From Nocardioides marmotae (GTDB lineage: Bacteria; Actinomycetota; Actinomycetes; Propionibacteriales; Nocardioidaceae): a stretch of 64,000 nucleotides of DNA. The stretch lies in NCBI RefSeq assembly GCF_013177455.1, contig NZ_CP053660.1:1736001-1800000 (forward strand), in the 5' to 3' direction. Every line of letters starts with the position of its first letter. Positions within the stretch are counted from its first letter, which is position 1. Below the pieces are notes generated by a model. The model saw only the letters and a list, made by a program, of their open reading frames with translations, had not been told where the DNA came from and did no database searches. The position numbers were made by a program, and so were the translations under genes. Shown piece by piece: positions 43,727 through 51,589 of this stretch.

Positions 43727-44611
43727 GTGTCCCAGGAGCTCGCCGAGAAGCGGATGCGGCTGCGCTACGCCGGGACCTGTCGGGTCTGCAACGCCGCGCT
43801 CGACGCCCGCACCGAAGCCGTGTACGAACGTGCGACCAAGACCGTCCGGTGCCTGTCCTGCTCCCCGCCGGTGTCGGCCGACGTCGCGGTCGTGATCGGC
43901 GGAGAGCCTCCCGCAGCTCCGGAAGCCCCTGGAGCGGGCGTCGCCGTGGTGGAGGCCGGGCCGGTCGATGCCGGTGTCGCCGGAGCCTCCGCCCGGCGTG
44001 AGTACGAGCGTCGCCAGGCGAAGCGCGAGGAGCGCATCCGCGCGAAGCATCCCAAGCTCGGCGGCCTGATCCTCGCCCTGAGCGACGACCCGCAGTCGAC
44101 GACCGCGTGGGACGCCGGTGCGCTCGGGGAGGAGCGGCTCGGCACCCGGCTCGACGAGCTCGCGACCGACACCCTCCGCGTGCTCCACGACCGACGGATC
44201 CCCGGCACCCGCGCGAACATCGACCACCTCGCCGTCACCCCGACGGGCATCTACGTCATCGACGCCAAGCGGTACGTCGGCAAGCGCCCGTCCCTCCGCG
44301 TCGAGGGCGGCGTCCTCCGCCCCCGGGTCGAGAAGCTCATGGTCGGCACCCGCGACCAGACCAAGCTCGTCGACGGCGTCCTCAAGCAGGTCGAGCTCGT
44401 CCGGTTGATCGTCGACGAGGACGTCCCCGTGCTCGGCGTCCTGTGCTTCATCGAGTCCGACTGGCCCTTGATCGGCGGCGCATTCACCACCCGTGGGGTC
44501 GACGTGCTCTGGCCGAAGAAGCTCTACCCGCGCCTCGCCTCCGACGGGCCGCATGCTGCGCAGGTCGCCGACCTGCATGCGCGTCTCGCCCGGGCCGTGC
44601 CTCCGGCCTGA
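43727..44611 (+). CDS. NERD-domain (nuclease-related) protein with zinc knuckle
   Basis: 294 residues. An N-terminal zinc knuckle has CRVC near 18-21 and CLSC near 42-45. A charged coiled linker (RREYERRQAKREERIRAKH) leads to a NERD domain: AGALGEERLGTRLDEL, then ANIDHLAVTPTGIYVIDAKRY, which contains the D-x(n)-D-A-K nuclease-like core. NERD proteins are thought to act on DNA and often occur near mobile or defence genes. It begins the accessory stretch that runs to 49.9 kb. Composition is still like the host. Confidence 0.82.
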   Translation: MSQELAEKRMRLRYAGTCRVCNAALDARTEAVYERATKTVRCLSCSPPVSADVAVVIGGEPPAAPEAPGAGVAVVEAGPVDAGVAGASARREYERRQAKREERIRAKHPKLGGLILALSDDPQSTTAWDAGALGEERLGTRLDELATDTLRVLHDRRIPGTRANIDHLAVTPTGIYVIDAKRYVGKRPSLRVEGGVLRPRVEKLMVGTRDQTKLVDGVLKQVELVRLIVDEDVPVLGVLCFIESDWPLIGGAFTTRGVDVLWPKKLYPRLASDGPHAAQVADLHARLARAVPPA

Positions 44612-44772
44612 ACCGTGCGACGCGAGATACCGGCGGCTCCCGGCGTTGCGTCGGCGACGAACCCGGCGATGATCGAGATCACGGGCACTTCGCCCACTAT
44701 GGGCTACTCAGAGGGCTGCGACGTCCCGCCGCCTGCGCAGGCAAGCATCGGGCGGGCACCTGCGGGTCGGCT

Positions 44773-44778
44773 TAGAGT
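44773..44778 (+). promoter_or_regulatory. -10 hexamer of a leaderless promoter (cysteine-rich orphan)
   Basis: TAGAGT with 6 nt to the GTG at 44785. Confidence 0.45.
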
Positions 44779-44784
44779 TGACCC

Positions 44785-45288
44785 GTGCCAGAGATGAGCG
44801 AACAGATCTTCGTTACGCACGCCAGGGGCAAGGTCCACATTCGTGCTTGTCCCCATCTGTCGGGCACTTCGGAACTCACCCCTGCTACCCCCGAGCAGGT
44901 CAATCAAAACGGCTACTGCTCGCACTGCGAGAAGGAGATCGCGGGAGTTGGGCGGAAGTACTTCGAGTCTCTCGACGACGCGCTCGAGGCTTTCGGGCAC
45001 CGCACGGACGAGGCGAAGAGACTTATCCGAAAGGCGATCGTCGGAATCGAGCACGACTCGATCTGGATCCCGGCGAGCGAGTCCTACATCGCGCTGGGAG
45101 TGAACGGCTTAGGAGCATCCTGGATCGGCAAGGGTTACGTCGACTTCAGGGATCGCGAGCACATCGAACTTCCTTGGTTTGCCCCGCACAATGGCGGCGG
45201 AGCTCAACGTCTCGACGAGTGGGGCGGCCTGTGCGAGGTGCACTTCATCGAGCGGTCAGTGTCCGGAGTCTGCGAACTCTGCGAGTAG
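44785..45288 (+). CDS. Cysteine-rich orphan protein (167 aa)
   Basis: No family recognised. Metal-binding pairs are visible: C22-x-H24 with C45-x2-C48 (GYCSHCEK) form one likely zinc site, and C-x-V-H (LCEVHF) with the final C163-x2-C166 (CELCE) a second. The middle has an amphipathic helix (SLDDALEAFGHRTDEAKRLIRKAI) and a beta-rich segment. The codon use is visibly less GC-biased than in neighbours (agg, tta, aga, cga codons), suggesting acquisition. GTG 44785 is preferred for its -10 spacing; ATG 44794 is possible. Confidence 0.6.
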   Translation: MPEMSEQIFVTHARGKVHIRACPHLSGTSELTPATPEQVNQNGYCSHCEKEIAGVGRKYFESLDDALEAFGHRTDEAKRLIRKAIVGIEHDSIWIPASESYIALGVNGLGASWIGKGYVDFRDREHIELPWFAPHNGGGAQRLDEWGGLCEVHFIERSVSGVCELCE

Positions 45289-45356
45289 GTGACCTACTCG
45301 CGCGTGACCTGCCCAACTTCGCCGCGTTCCAGCCGGGTGAGCCAGGCGGCCAAGTA

Positions 45357-46640
45357 TCAACGTAGAGATGTTCCCAGCACTCCGCGCACGTTGCCTCCGA
45401 CGACTCCGAGTGAGGTGCCGAAGAGGTGTCGGCTCGGCTCCATGTTGCCCGCGCACTTGTCTAGGACTGCGGCAGTAAGTAGCCAGCGGCCAGCGATCTC
45501 GAGCGCGTTCACCAAGTTGGGGTCGAGGTCGTCCTCGGGCCGATGCTTGACATGGTTGTACGACGCCCAGAACTGGCGAAGCCACTCGTCCGAGTCCCCG
45601 ATCCAGTCGTTCCAGGATGGATCGACCGTTCGAATGATGGCACCGGGCAGGTCCTCGTTCTCGACCTTCTTCGCCCAGGCTTGACTCCGTCGATGCGCGG
45701 CTATCCACGACTCCATGGCAGCCGCAGTTGAGAGGAGTCGCGCCTCCGGGGTTTGGCTGGGCTCGAGGACATGTCGCACGACTGGAGTAACCGCGCGCCT
45801 GTGACCCCGCGCGATGTCGATCCATCTCGCGACCGCCGTGATGCCTCCTATCTCGTCGAGGCCGAAGTAGGGAAAGAAGTGCGCGACGTCATGGGTGCCG
45901 TCCTTCGACATGAATGTCGTCTCCCAGAAGGCGCACCAGTCGGAATCCTCGGTCAACCTTGCAGAGCCACCGAATGCCTGAACCCGTTCGCGGTGCGCGA
46001 TGTTGAGGAGCGCGTGAACGGCGTCGAGTCGACCGATGTGTTCGCGGATGCTTCGTCGCTCTTTGGACTCGACGGTGACGTTGAGCGGTGTCGCGAAGGT
46101 CCGACGATCAAACTCGCCCCCCACGTTCCAACCCGTGCTGAACCGCAATGTGAATCCGTCGTCGAGCGGGACCGTGATCCCCTTGGCATAGCGGAGCTCG
46201 GCGCTCCAACCGACAAGCTTGCCGTCTTCGATGAGCGGATCGTCTTTGTAGATTCGCTCTGGGAGCCAGTTGTGTAGCCCGTGGTATGCGAACTGCACGG
46301 CGGCGACATGGTCGGCGTCGACCAACGTCAGGTCAACCTCGACGAGGACCCCGTGCGCCGTGTACTTGGCGACCCTAAGCTGACCGGGGCCATCCCCTCG
46401 GGTCCTGAGGTCAACGAGCAGGATGTCGCCAGCTTCTGTGCTTCCGCCAACAGCCGCGGCGTCGATTGGGAGTCTCTCGTCATCAAAGGCGTCGTCATCG
46501 GCGACAAGCTTTGCGACGATCGCGTTCTCGTCGAGTTTGACCAGCCCAGTCAGCAGCCGGTCCTGTGGCGGGTCAGTAGCTGGTGCTAACACGCCGACGA
46601 CTCCCTCGCGCAGTTGGTTGACCTGCTCAGCTCGCCTCAC
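45357..46640 (-). CDS. ApeA/HEPN-like protein, candidate abortive-infection factor
   Basis: 427 residues. The N-terminal half resembles the ApeA N-terminal domain: a beta-rich start, GDILLVDLRTRG, and the pattern YTAHGVLVEVDL ... FAYHGLHNWLPER that ends in the characteristic W-L. The C-terminal half is helical, with EWLRQFWASYNHVKHRPEDD near 355-370, placed where HEPN proteins carry their R/N-x-x-x-H site; the canonical R-x4-6-H spacing is not met. If the resemblance holds it would be an RNase-type abortive infection protein. GTG 46640 has an AGAGGTGAG site upstream. GC is lower than the host average. Confidence 0.5.
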   Translation of the reverse strand: MRRAEQVNQLREGVVGVLAPATDPPQDRLLTGLVKLDENAIVAKLVADDDAFDDERLPIDAAAVGGSTEAGDILLVDLRTRGDGPGQLRVAKYTAHGVLVEVDLTLVDADHVAAVQFAYHGLHNWLPERIYKDDPLIEDGKLVGWSAELRYAKGITVPLDDGFTLRFSTGWNVGGEFDRRTFATPLNVTVESKERRSIREHIGRLDAVHALLNIAHRERVQAFGGSARLTEDSDWCAFWETTFMSKDGTHDVAHFFPYFGLDEIGGITAVARWIDIARGHRRAVTPVVRHVLEPSQTPEARLLSTAAAMESWIAAHRRSQAWAKKVENEDLPGAIIRTVDPSWNDWIGDSDEWLRQFWASYNHVKHRPEDDLDPNLVNALEIAGRWLLTAAVLDKCAGNMEPSRHLFGTSLGVVGGNVRGVLGTSLR

Positions 46641-46954
46641 CGCGAACTCACCTCTCTGTTTCTCGAATGCACTGATGCTCCTCTCGCGATCGCCTGGGAA
46701 GCACCTTGCACGTCAACTCCGACATCCATGCATCCGCTGACGAAGTGACTGGCGGCGCGTTCCGGAGTAGCAGCCAGGAAGTGCAACAAGACGCAGGCAC
46801 CTTCTGGGAGTCAGTCGGGACTGCTGCACCGTCCGGTGTCAGTCTGACCTGCCCCATTCCGCCGCGTGCCGTGCGCCTGCACCCGACCAACTCCAGCTGG
46901 CATCACATGGTGCGCGCGCAGATTCGGCTGGGAGCGTCCCGGACACGGAAACGC
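46641..46954. other. 314-bp gap without a convincing gene
   Basis: Frames of 80-85 codons exist on both strands but lack a ribosome site and look composition-driven. The left end carries the ribosome site of the ApeA-like gene. A 12-bp palindrome (CAGTC-GG-GACTG, 46812-46823) is the only symmetric element noticed. Base composition is that of the island. Confidence 0.5.
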
Positions 46955-48202
46955 TCATGAACTATCGCCGGCCGAAGGAAACTGCCCGGTTACCTGCGTT
47001 GCGCCACCGTGCGAGCCGAGCCTTCCAGTCACCACCGCTCTGATGCCCTCGTATGCGTACACCACATGCTCGAGACCCCGAACGTCGAGCCAGCCGTCGT
47101 CGTAAAGCTCCCGGACTGCCCTGTCCACAGCGTCACGAGGAAGGGCAATGGCGAGCGCCAGAACGGACCGGCTAACACCGTCCGGGTAGCGAGCGACCTG
47201 ACCGAGCACTTCACGCTCCGCGTCGGTTCGATCTTCCCAACGCGCAGAGAAGATGCGCTGCAGATCCCGAGCAGCCAACTCGCTGGCCACCTCGATGTCG
47301 GCCCGCACGATCCCGGGCTTCAGGGCCTGTGTAGCACCGCTCTCCTCCCAGGCGTAGTGGCCAACTGACTGGATGATGAACGGGTGACCTGCGGCCACCG
47401 CGATTGCGGCGTCCAATGAACCGGGAAGCCATTCGACTTCGGATTCGGGATTCGCGTGGAAAGCGATGGCTGCCGACACGTCGTCGAGACGTTCAAGCAT
47501 CCGATACTCAAACCGTTCGGCGAATCCGTAGACCGCCGCCAGGGTTCGCGGCGTTGAGACGACGCCCGCCGCAAAGAAGGCCACCGGAGAGTTGAACGTC
47601 CTACCTCCGAGCTCTTGTAAAGCTGGAAGGAGTTGCCTCAAGCTCTCGTTCGTTGCCTGCTGTATCTCGTCAACGATGATGGCCACGCCCGCGTACCCGG
47701 CCTCCCTCACCGCGGTACTCAGTTCTTGCAACGCGGCCGCGAAAGTTAGGAGGCCGTCGTACTGACTGACAGGCGGTGCTGACACGCCCAACTGCACGCC
47801 CGGCACCGAAACCGTGACACTCAGGCGGGCGAGGACATCTACGACACGTTGGCGAAGTTCCTGAGGGCCCTTAGATAGTTCACGTCGGATCGCGGAAGCG
47901 ATTACGTCTACAAGTTCCTGTCCATTGCCGGCGGTCGCGGCCGCTACAACAAAGCCTCGTTCAGCAGCGAGAGACCCGATCTCCTCAAGCAGTGCCGTCT
48001 TTCCCAACCCCCGCGGAGCCAGAAAGAAGAGACCGGGAGCAAACACGCCACCGCTAGCGACGGTGTCCAAGCGCTGCTTGGCGGCTGCCATCTCCGCGCT
48101 GCGTCCAGCCAGCACCGGTGGCCGCGTGCCTGGGCGCGGCGCGAATGGATTAGGTCGATATGGAACGACCGGTGGGTCTGAAGGAACTGCAGGGACAGTC
48201 AA
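46955..48202 (-). CDS. AAA/STAND-type ATPase
   Basis: 415 residues. After a Pro-rich start (YRPNPFAPRPGTRPP) comes a domain beginning LAGRSAEMAAAKQRL, with Walker A LAPRGLGKTALL at 61-72 and Walker B VAIIVDEIQQ at 173-182, then a sensor region and a C-terminal winged-helix set (RDAVDRAVRELYDDGWLDVRG). This is the layout of archaeal-type/ORC-like and STAND NTPases, some of which work in defence. The TTG start at 48202 is supported by an AGGAG five nt upstream. It lies 314 bp ahead of the ApeA-like gene on the same strand. Confidence 0.78.
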   Translation of the reverse strand: MTVPAVPSDPPVVPYRPNPFAPRPGTRPPVLAGRSAEMAAAKQRLDTVASGGVFAPGLFFLAPRGLGKTALLEEIGSLAAERGFVVAAATAGNGQELVDVIASAIRRELSKGPQELRQRVVDVLARLSVTVSVPGVQLGVSAPPVSQYDGLLTFAAALQELSTAVREAGYAGVAIIVDEIQQATNESLRQLLPALQELGGRTFNSPVAFFAAGVVSTPRTLAAVYGFAERFEYRMLERLDDVSAAIAFHANPESEVEWLPGSLDAAIAVAAGHPFIIQSVGHYAWEESGATQALKPGIVRADIEVASELAARDLQRIFSARWEDRTDAEREVLGQVARYPDGVSRSVLALAIALPRDAVDRAVRELYDDGWLDVRGLEHVVYAYEGIRAVVTGRLGSHGGATQVTGQFPSAGDSS

Positions 48203-48422
48203 CGGTGCTCCTGTGGGTGAAGTGAACGCACCCTAGCGGGTCGCTCGCGCGCCAACCCCGAGCCTCGGCACAGGCTCAAAGTACGCTGCGCGCCTAGTCG
48301 TTTCGACGGGAACAAGCGTCTTATCGCCGCTGACGTGCTCCTCAGACCCGACGGATTCGTCGTTAGGGTGATCGCCGCGGCGAGGCGGTCGAGCAGACCT
48401 GCCAGGACTGTCGGTGGCTCCA

Positions 48423-48445
48423 CTCATCATGGTGATGAGAGGAGG
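48423..48445 (+). promoter_or_regulatory. Hairpin fused to a strong ribosome binding site
   Basis: CTCATCA (48423-48429) pairs with TGATGAG (48433-48439) around a 3-nt loop, and the right arm runs straight into AGAGGAGG, the Shine-Dalgarno sequence of the 38-residue gene. Folding would border the ribosome site and could modulate translation. Confidence 0.5.
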
Positions 48446-48452
48446 TGACGAC

Positions 48453-48569
48453 ATGGCTAGCAAGAAGCCAAGCAAGCCCGCGCTGTCGAAGGCGGGCAAG
48501 ACCCTCGCGTCCGATGGATCATCCAAGGGCGCAAAGTCGAAGGCCGGTAGCACCCTCGGTAAGGGCTGA
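48453..48569 (+). CDS. 38-residue basic microprotein with duplicated SKAGxTL motif
   Basis: ATG 48453 has AGAGGAGG at 7-nt spacing, the best ribosome site in the window. The peptide is rich in Lys, Ser, Ala and Gly and contains LSKAGKTLAS and KSKAGSTLGK, a repeated SKAGxTL motif. It resembles widespread short proteins of unknown role with an AGKxL ... AGSxL pattern. A perfect hairpin terminator 9 bp after the stop makes it a complete one-gene unit. It lies between the ATPase and the two-nuclease protein in the island; an antitoxin, modulator or nucleic-acid binder is conceivable but unproven. Confidence 0.65.
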   Translation: MASKKPSKPALSKAGKTLASDGSSKGAKSKAGSTLGKG

Positions 48570-48577
48570 TACCGGAG

Positions 48578-48612
48578 CGGCCGCTCTCTCGCTCGACTGG
48601 GGAGAGCGGCCG
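48578..48612 (+). terminator. Terminator of the microprotein gene
   Basis: Perfect 11-bp stem (CGGCCGCTCTC and its complement at 48602-48612) with a 13-nt loop. Confidence 0.8.
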
Positions 48613-48692
48613 TGTGCGTGCGTCACTTCGCCGCCATAGATGGGCTCGACAGCACGACTTGCGCGCAGTCCCCATGGCGGGGGCCGTTCCTC

Positions 48693-49865
48693 TCAGGAGA
48701 CGCGTCCGGCTTCGGCGGCAGCGACGACAGCGGCGCGAAGGTCTGCGTAGAGAACTGGCTGACCGGCCAGCGCCGCGAGTGCGGGTAGTCCCATGGAGAC
48801 TGCGGACCGTCGTTCGATGCGCATCCGGTCTGCGACGTAGAACTGCCACTGAGAGACATCTAGCGGGTCGTAGTCCTCGTGGGTCTTGGCCGTCTGGAGG
48901 CAGAACACGTAGACGTCGGCGTTGAACTGTCGCTCGGCGGACCAGCTGCCCGTCTCCGCATTCCAAGCGGAAGCGGCGGCGACCCGGAACATTGGTGTGC
49001 TGAGCTTCCGCTGCGCCCACGCCTGGAGGTATCCGGCCGACTTGACCTCGATGCGCGTCCCGTCGGGAGCTGTCACGTCGTAGGGGTCCCACTCGACTCG
49101 CCGACCGGTCGCACCGACGGCGCGAGCGACCAAGAACTCGGCGAGATAGCCCCGGACGGCGTTCGTACGAAGGTCGCTCATCGCGAAACGCCAGAAGTCG
49201 GTGACGCAAGCGTCGAGGCCGTCGAACGACTCAGATCCGGATAACTCGGGGACTTCGGGAGCGACGAAGCCCTGGGCCTCGTCCGCTGCCGGGAGCGCGG
49301 GCCCCCAGGCGCGGGCGACATCGGCCATTCGTCGGCGCGCCTCGCGCAGCCGCGTCCGCGGCTCACCAACCTTGTCGAGGTTGAGCGGAGGACGGAGGCG
49401 ACGGACGACCTCGGTCTCGACCTCGTCGACGACGACGCCGTCAGGCTTCACCCAGGTCGACAGCGCAAGCCGCTCATCCATCCAAGCGCTCAAGCGCTCG
49501 TCGCTCGCGCTGTCGAGTGCGAAGTTGGCGCTGCCGTCAGGCTTCGTCTGATTACGCGGCACGGCGATGAGTAGGAGCTCATCGACGAGAAGGGCCGCCA
49601 AACTGCGCCGTACTGTCGAAGATCCGGTCTTCCCGGTCGCGAAGTGGGTGCCGACGTCGCGGCCGTTCAGGCTGCGCTCGGCCTTCCCGACGTACAAGGG
49701 CTGGCTCTCGAAGTCGGGAACGAGGCCGAGTGATGACCACGCGGCCCCGTCGCCGTGGAAGGCATAGAGGCCAGGTGACCTCGGAACGAGGTCGACCGCA
49801 GCGGAGCGGCACAGTTTGCCGGCAGCCAGAGATTCCAACGCAGCGGTGACGATGTCGTCGGCCAT
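48693..49865 (-). CDS. GIY-YIG plus PD-(D/E)XK two-nuclease fusion
   Basis: 390 residues. The N-terminal half is a GIY-YIG domain: PGLYAF at 31-36, PLYVGKA at 56-62, the Arg in NGRD near 69, and the metal Glu in VETEVVRRLRPPLNL near 149-163. The C-terminal half has the PD-(D/E)XK core: helix Glu in YLAEFLVARAV near 243, D263 in PYDVTAPDG, and E273-V-K275 in RIEVKSAGY, followed by QAWAQRKLS. Two separate nuclease centres in one chain suggest a restriction-type enzyme; no methyltransferase is nearby. ATG 49865 has AAGG 9 nt upstream; ATG 49874 touches it. Confidence 0.75.
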   Translation of the reverse strand: MADDIVTAALESLAAGKLCRSAAVDLVPRSPGLYAFHGDGAAWSSLGLVPDFESQPLYVGKAERSLNGRDVGTHFATGKTGSSTVRRSLAALLVDELLLIAVPRNQTKPDGSANFALDSASDERLSAWMDERLALSTWVKPDGVVVDEVETEVVRRLRPPLNLDKVGEPRTRLREARRRMADVARAWGPALPAADEAQGFVAPEVPELSGSESFDGLDACVTDFWRFAMSDLRTNAVRGYLAEFLVARAVGATGRRVEWDPYDVTAPDGTRIEVKSAGYLQAWAQRKLSTPMFRVAAASAWNAETGSWSAERQFNADVYVFCLQTAKTHEDYDPLDVSQWQFYVADRMRIERRSAVSMGLPALAALAGQPVLYADLRAAVVAAAEAGRVS

Positions 49866-49952
49866 GGCCGCCATCCTTCTCGACCGATCACCGCGAGGTC
49901 CACCCGTGGACGGGACCTATCCGCGACATGCCCGCGCATTGGAGGAACCGGG

Positions 49953-50459
49953 CTACAGGCCGATGCGCAGGTGGACGCCAGGGCCCTGGTCGGGGCCGTC
50001 CAGGGGAGCGATGAGCCCGCCGAGCGCGCCGACGAGGATCGCGACGGCGACGAGGCCGCCGAGGCCGGAGGGGCTGGCGTCGCGGTCGGCGCGGAGCGCG
50101 GCGAAGCAGTCGCTGCGGACGTAGGAGACGAACGCTGCGAAGGCGGCGACCGCGGCGGCCGTCCCGACGAGGTCGAGCAGAGGCGGGCCGGTGACGAGGT
50201 CGACGACGCTGCCGATGGTCACCAGCAGCAGGACGATGCCGGCGAGCCAGGTGCGGACCATCCGGGCGCGGATGACGCCGGCCGAGAACCAGGCGACGAC
50301 CAGCGCCGACAGCGGCACCGAGATGAGAGCAGCCTCGCCGTTGGCGGCGCCGCGTTCGGCCAGCGCGGTCAGCTGCATCACCACCGAGGCCCAGGCCAGC
50401 ACCCACGCCGAGGTCGGCACGTCGTACGTCTGCTCCCGAGGCGCTGCGTCGACCGTCAC
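49953..50459 (-). CDS. Four-helix membrane protein, unknown function
   Basis: 168 residues with about four to five hydrophobic segments, among them SAWVLAWASVVMQLTALA, LISVPLSALVVAWFSAGVI, WLAGIVLLLVTIGSVVDLV and LVGTAAAVAAFAAFVSYV, ending in GGLVAVAILVGALGGLIAPL and a short tail. No family recognised. GTG 50459 follows a CACACT hexamer by 7 nt. Divergent from the VOC gene, with 50 bp between starts. Composition is back to host-like, so the accessory island ends before it. Confidence 0.65.
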   Translation of the reverse strand: MTVDAAPREQTYDVPTSAWVLAWASVVMQLTALAERGAANGEAALISVPLSALVVAWFSAGVIRARMVRTWLAGIVLLLVTIGSVVDLVTGPPLLDLVGTAAAVAAFAAFVSYVRSDCFAALRADRDASPSGLGGLVAVAILVGALGGLIAPLDGPDQGPGVHLRIGL

Positions 50460-50509
50460 CCGGGGGAGTGTGCCACCAGCAGGGGCCCGGTGCGTGGCAC
50501 GATCGCGGG

Positions 50510-50932
50510 ATGCTGCGACTGACCGACGTCATCATCGACTGCCCGGACGCGATGGCGCTGGCGGGCTTCTACGCGGCGGTCACGGGGCTGCCGGTCAAGG
50601 AGGGCAGCACCGAGCACTGGGCGGGCCTCCAGGCCGGTGAGGTCGAGCTGGCGTTCACGCCGGTGGAGGACTACCGGGCGCCGCGGTGGCCGGAGAGCGA
50701 GCACCCCAAGCAGTTCCACCTCGACTTCGAGGTCGACGACATCGAGGCCGAGCACGCCCGGGTGGTCGGCCTCGGCGCCGAGCTGAAGCAGGACCACGTC
50801 GAGGCCGACGGGTACGGCTTCCGCGTGTACGTCGACCCGGTGGGCCACCCGTTCTGCCTGTGCCGCAACCAGGGCGTCAGCTGGGTCGACGGGCGTCCGG
50901 TGTGGCCGGCGCCGGGGGAGACCCAGGCGTAG
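50510..50932 (+). CDS. VOC family protein (glyoxalase/dioxygenase fold)
   Basis: 140 residues. LTDVIIDCPDAMALAGFYAAVTGLPV is a typical first beta-alpha module, FHLDFEVDDIEAEHARVVGLGAEL the second, and VDPVGHPFCLCRNQGVSW the end strand. The residues at metal positions are not the full glyoxalase I set, so binding rather than catalysis is possible. Its stop is 3 bp from the convergent tdk stop. Confidence 0.8.
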   Translation: MLRLTDVIIDCPDAMALAGFYAAVTGLPVKEGSTEHWAGLQAGEVELAFTPVEDYRAPRWPESEHPKQFHLDFEVDDIEAEHARVVGLGAELKQDHVEADGYGFRVYVDPVGHPFCLCRNQGVSWVDGRPVWPAPGETQA

Positions 50933-50935
50933 CGG

Positions 50936-51589
50936 TCAGCCGAACGGCAGCGGCTCGGGGGCGAGCGAGACGGCCTTGGCGCGGGCGGCGGTGAGCCGGC
51001 GGCGGTGGTGCTGGCGGCAGAGCACCTCGTAGGCGACGTCGGCGGGCACGGTCCCGGCGTCGTCGACGTCGCCGACGAGGATGACGTCGCCCTCGACGAC
51101 CATGACGCCGTTCTCGGTCCGCGCGTTGTGGGTGGCGCGCTTGCCGCACCAGCACAGCGCCTCGACCTGGAGGACGTTCATCCGGTCCGCGAGCTCGACG
51201 AGGCGCTGGGAGCCCTCGAAGAGGGCGGTGCGGAAGTCGGTGAGGATGCCGAAGGCGAAGACGTCGATCTGGAGCTCGTCGACGAGCTTGGCGAGCTGGT
51301 CGACCTGGTCGCGGGTGTAGAACTGCGCCTCGTCGCAGACCAGGTAGTCGATCCGCCCGCCCCGGGTGAGCGAGTCGACCACGTAGCGCCAGAAGTCGAA
51401 GTCCCGCCCGACCTCGAGCGCCTCGTGGGTCAGCCCGAGCCGGCTGGAGATGCGGGCCTCGCCGGCCCGGTCGTGGGCGGTGAAGATCCGGCCCGACCGG
51501 CCGCGTGCGGCGTGGTTGTGGTTGGTCTGGAGCGCCAGGGTCGACTTGCCGGAGTCCATCGTCCCGGTGAAGAAGTGCAGTTCCGCCAC
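50936..51589 (-). CDS. tdk: Thymidine kinase
   Basis: 217 residues of the type II family. P-loop GTMDSGKST near 9-17, DEAQFYTRDQVDQL near 90 (Walker B with the catalytic Glu), the lasso and zinc site CWCGKRATHNAR near 143, and CRQHHRRR near the C-terminus completing the zinc site. It phosphorylates thymidine for dTTP salvage. GTG start at 51589. The frame of the upstream beta-propeller gene runs 160 bp into this gene. Confidence 0.92.
   Translation of the reverse strand: MAELHFFTGTMDSGKSTLALQTNHNHAARGRSGRIFTAHDRAGEARISSRLGLTHEALEVGRDFDFWRYVVDSLTRGGRIDYLVCDEAQFYTRDQVDQLAKLVDELQIDVFAFGILTDFRTALFEGSQRLVELADRMNVLQVEALCWCGKRATHNARTENGVMVVEGDVILVGDVDDAGTVPADVAYEVLCRQHHRRRLTAARAKAVSLAPEPLPFG

Noticed and set aside
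46648..46960. Two small frames (80-84 codons) on opposite strands in the island gap
   Set aside because: No ribosome site or promoter, no recognisable motif, and the amino-acid composition follows base composition.
48233..48553. 106-codon minus-strand frame over the microprotein gene
   Set aside because: It crosses the terminator-ribosome-site arrangement of the microprotein and has no start signals.
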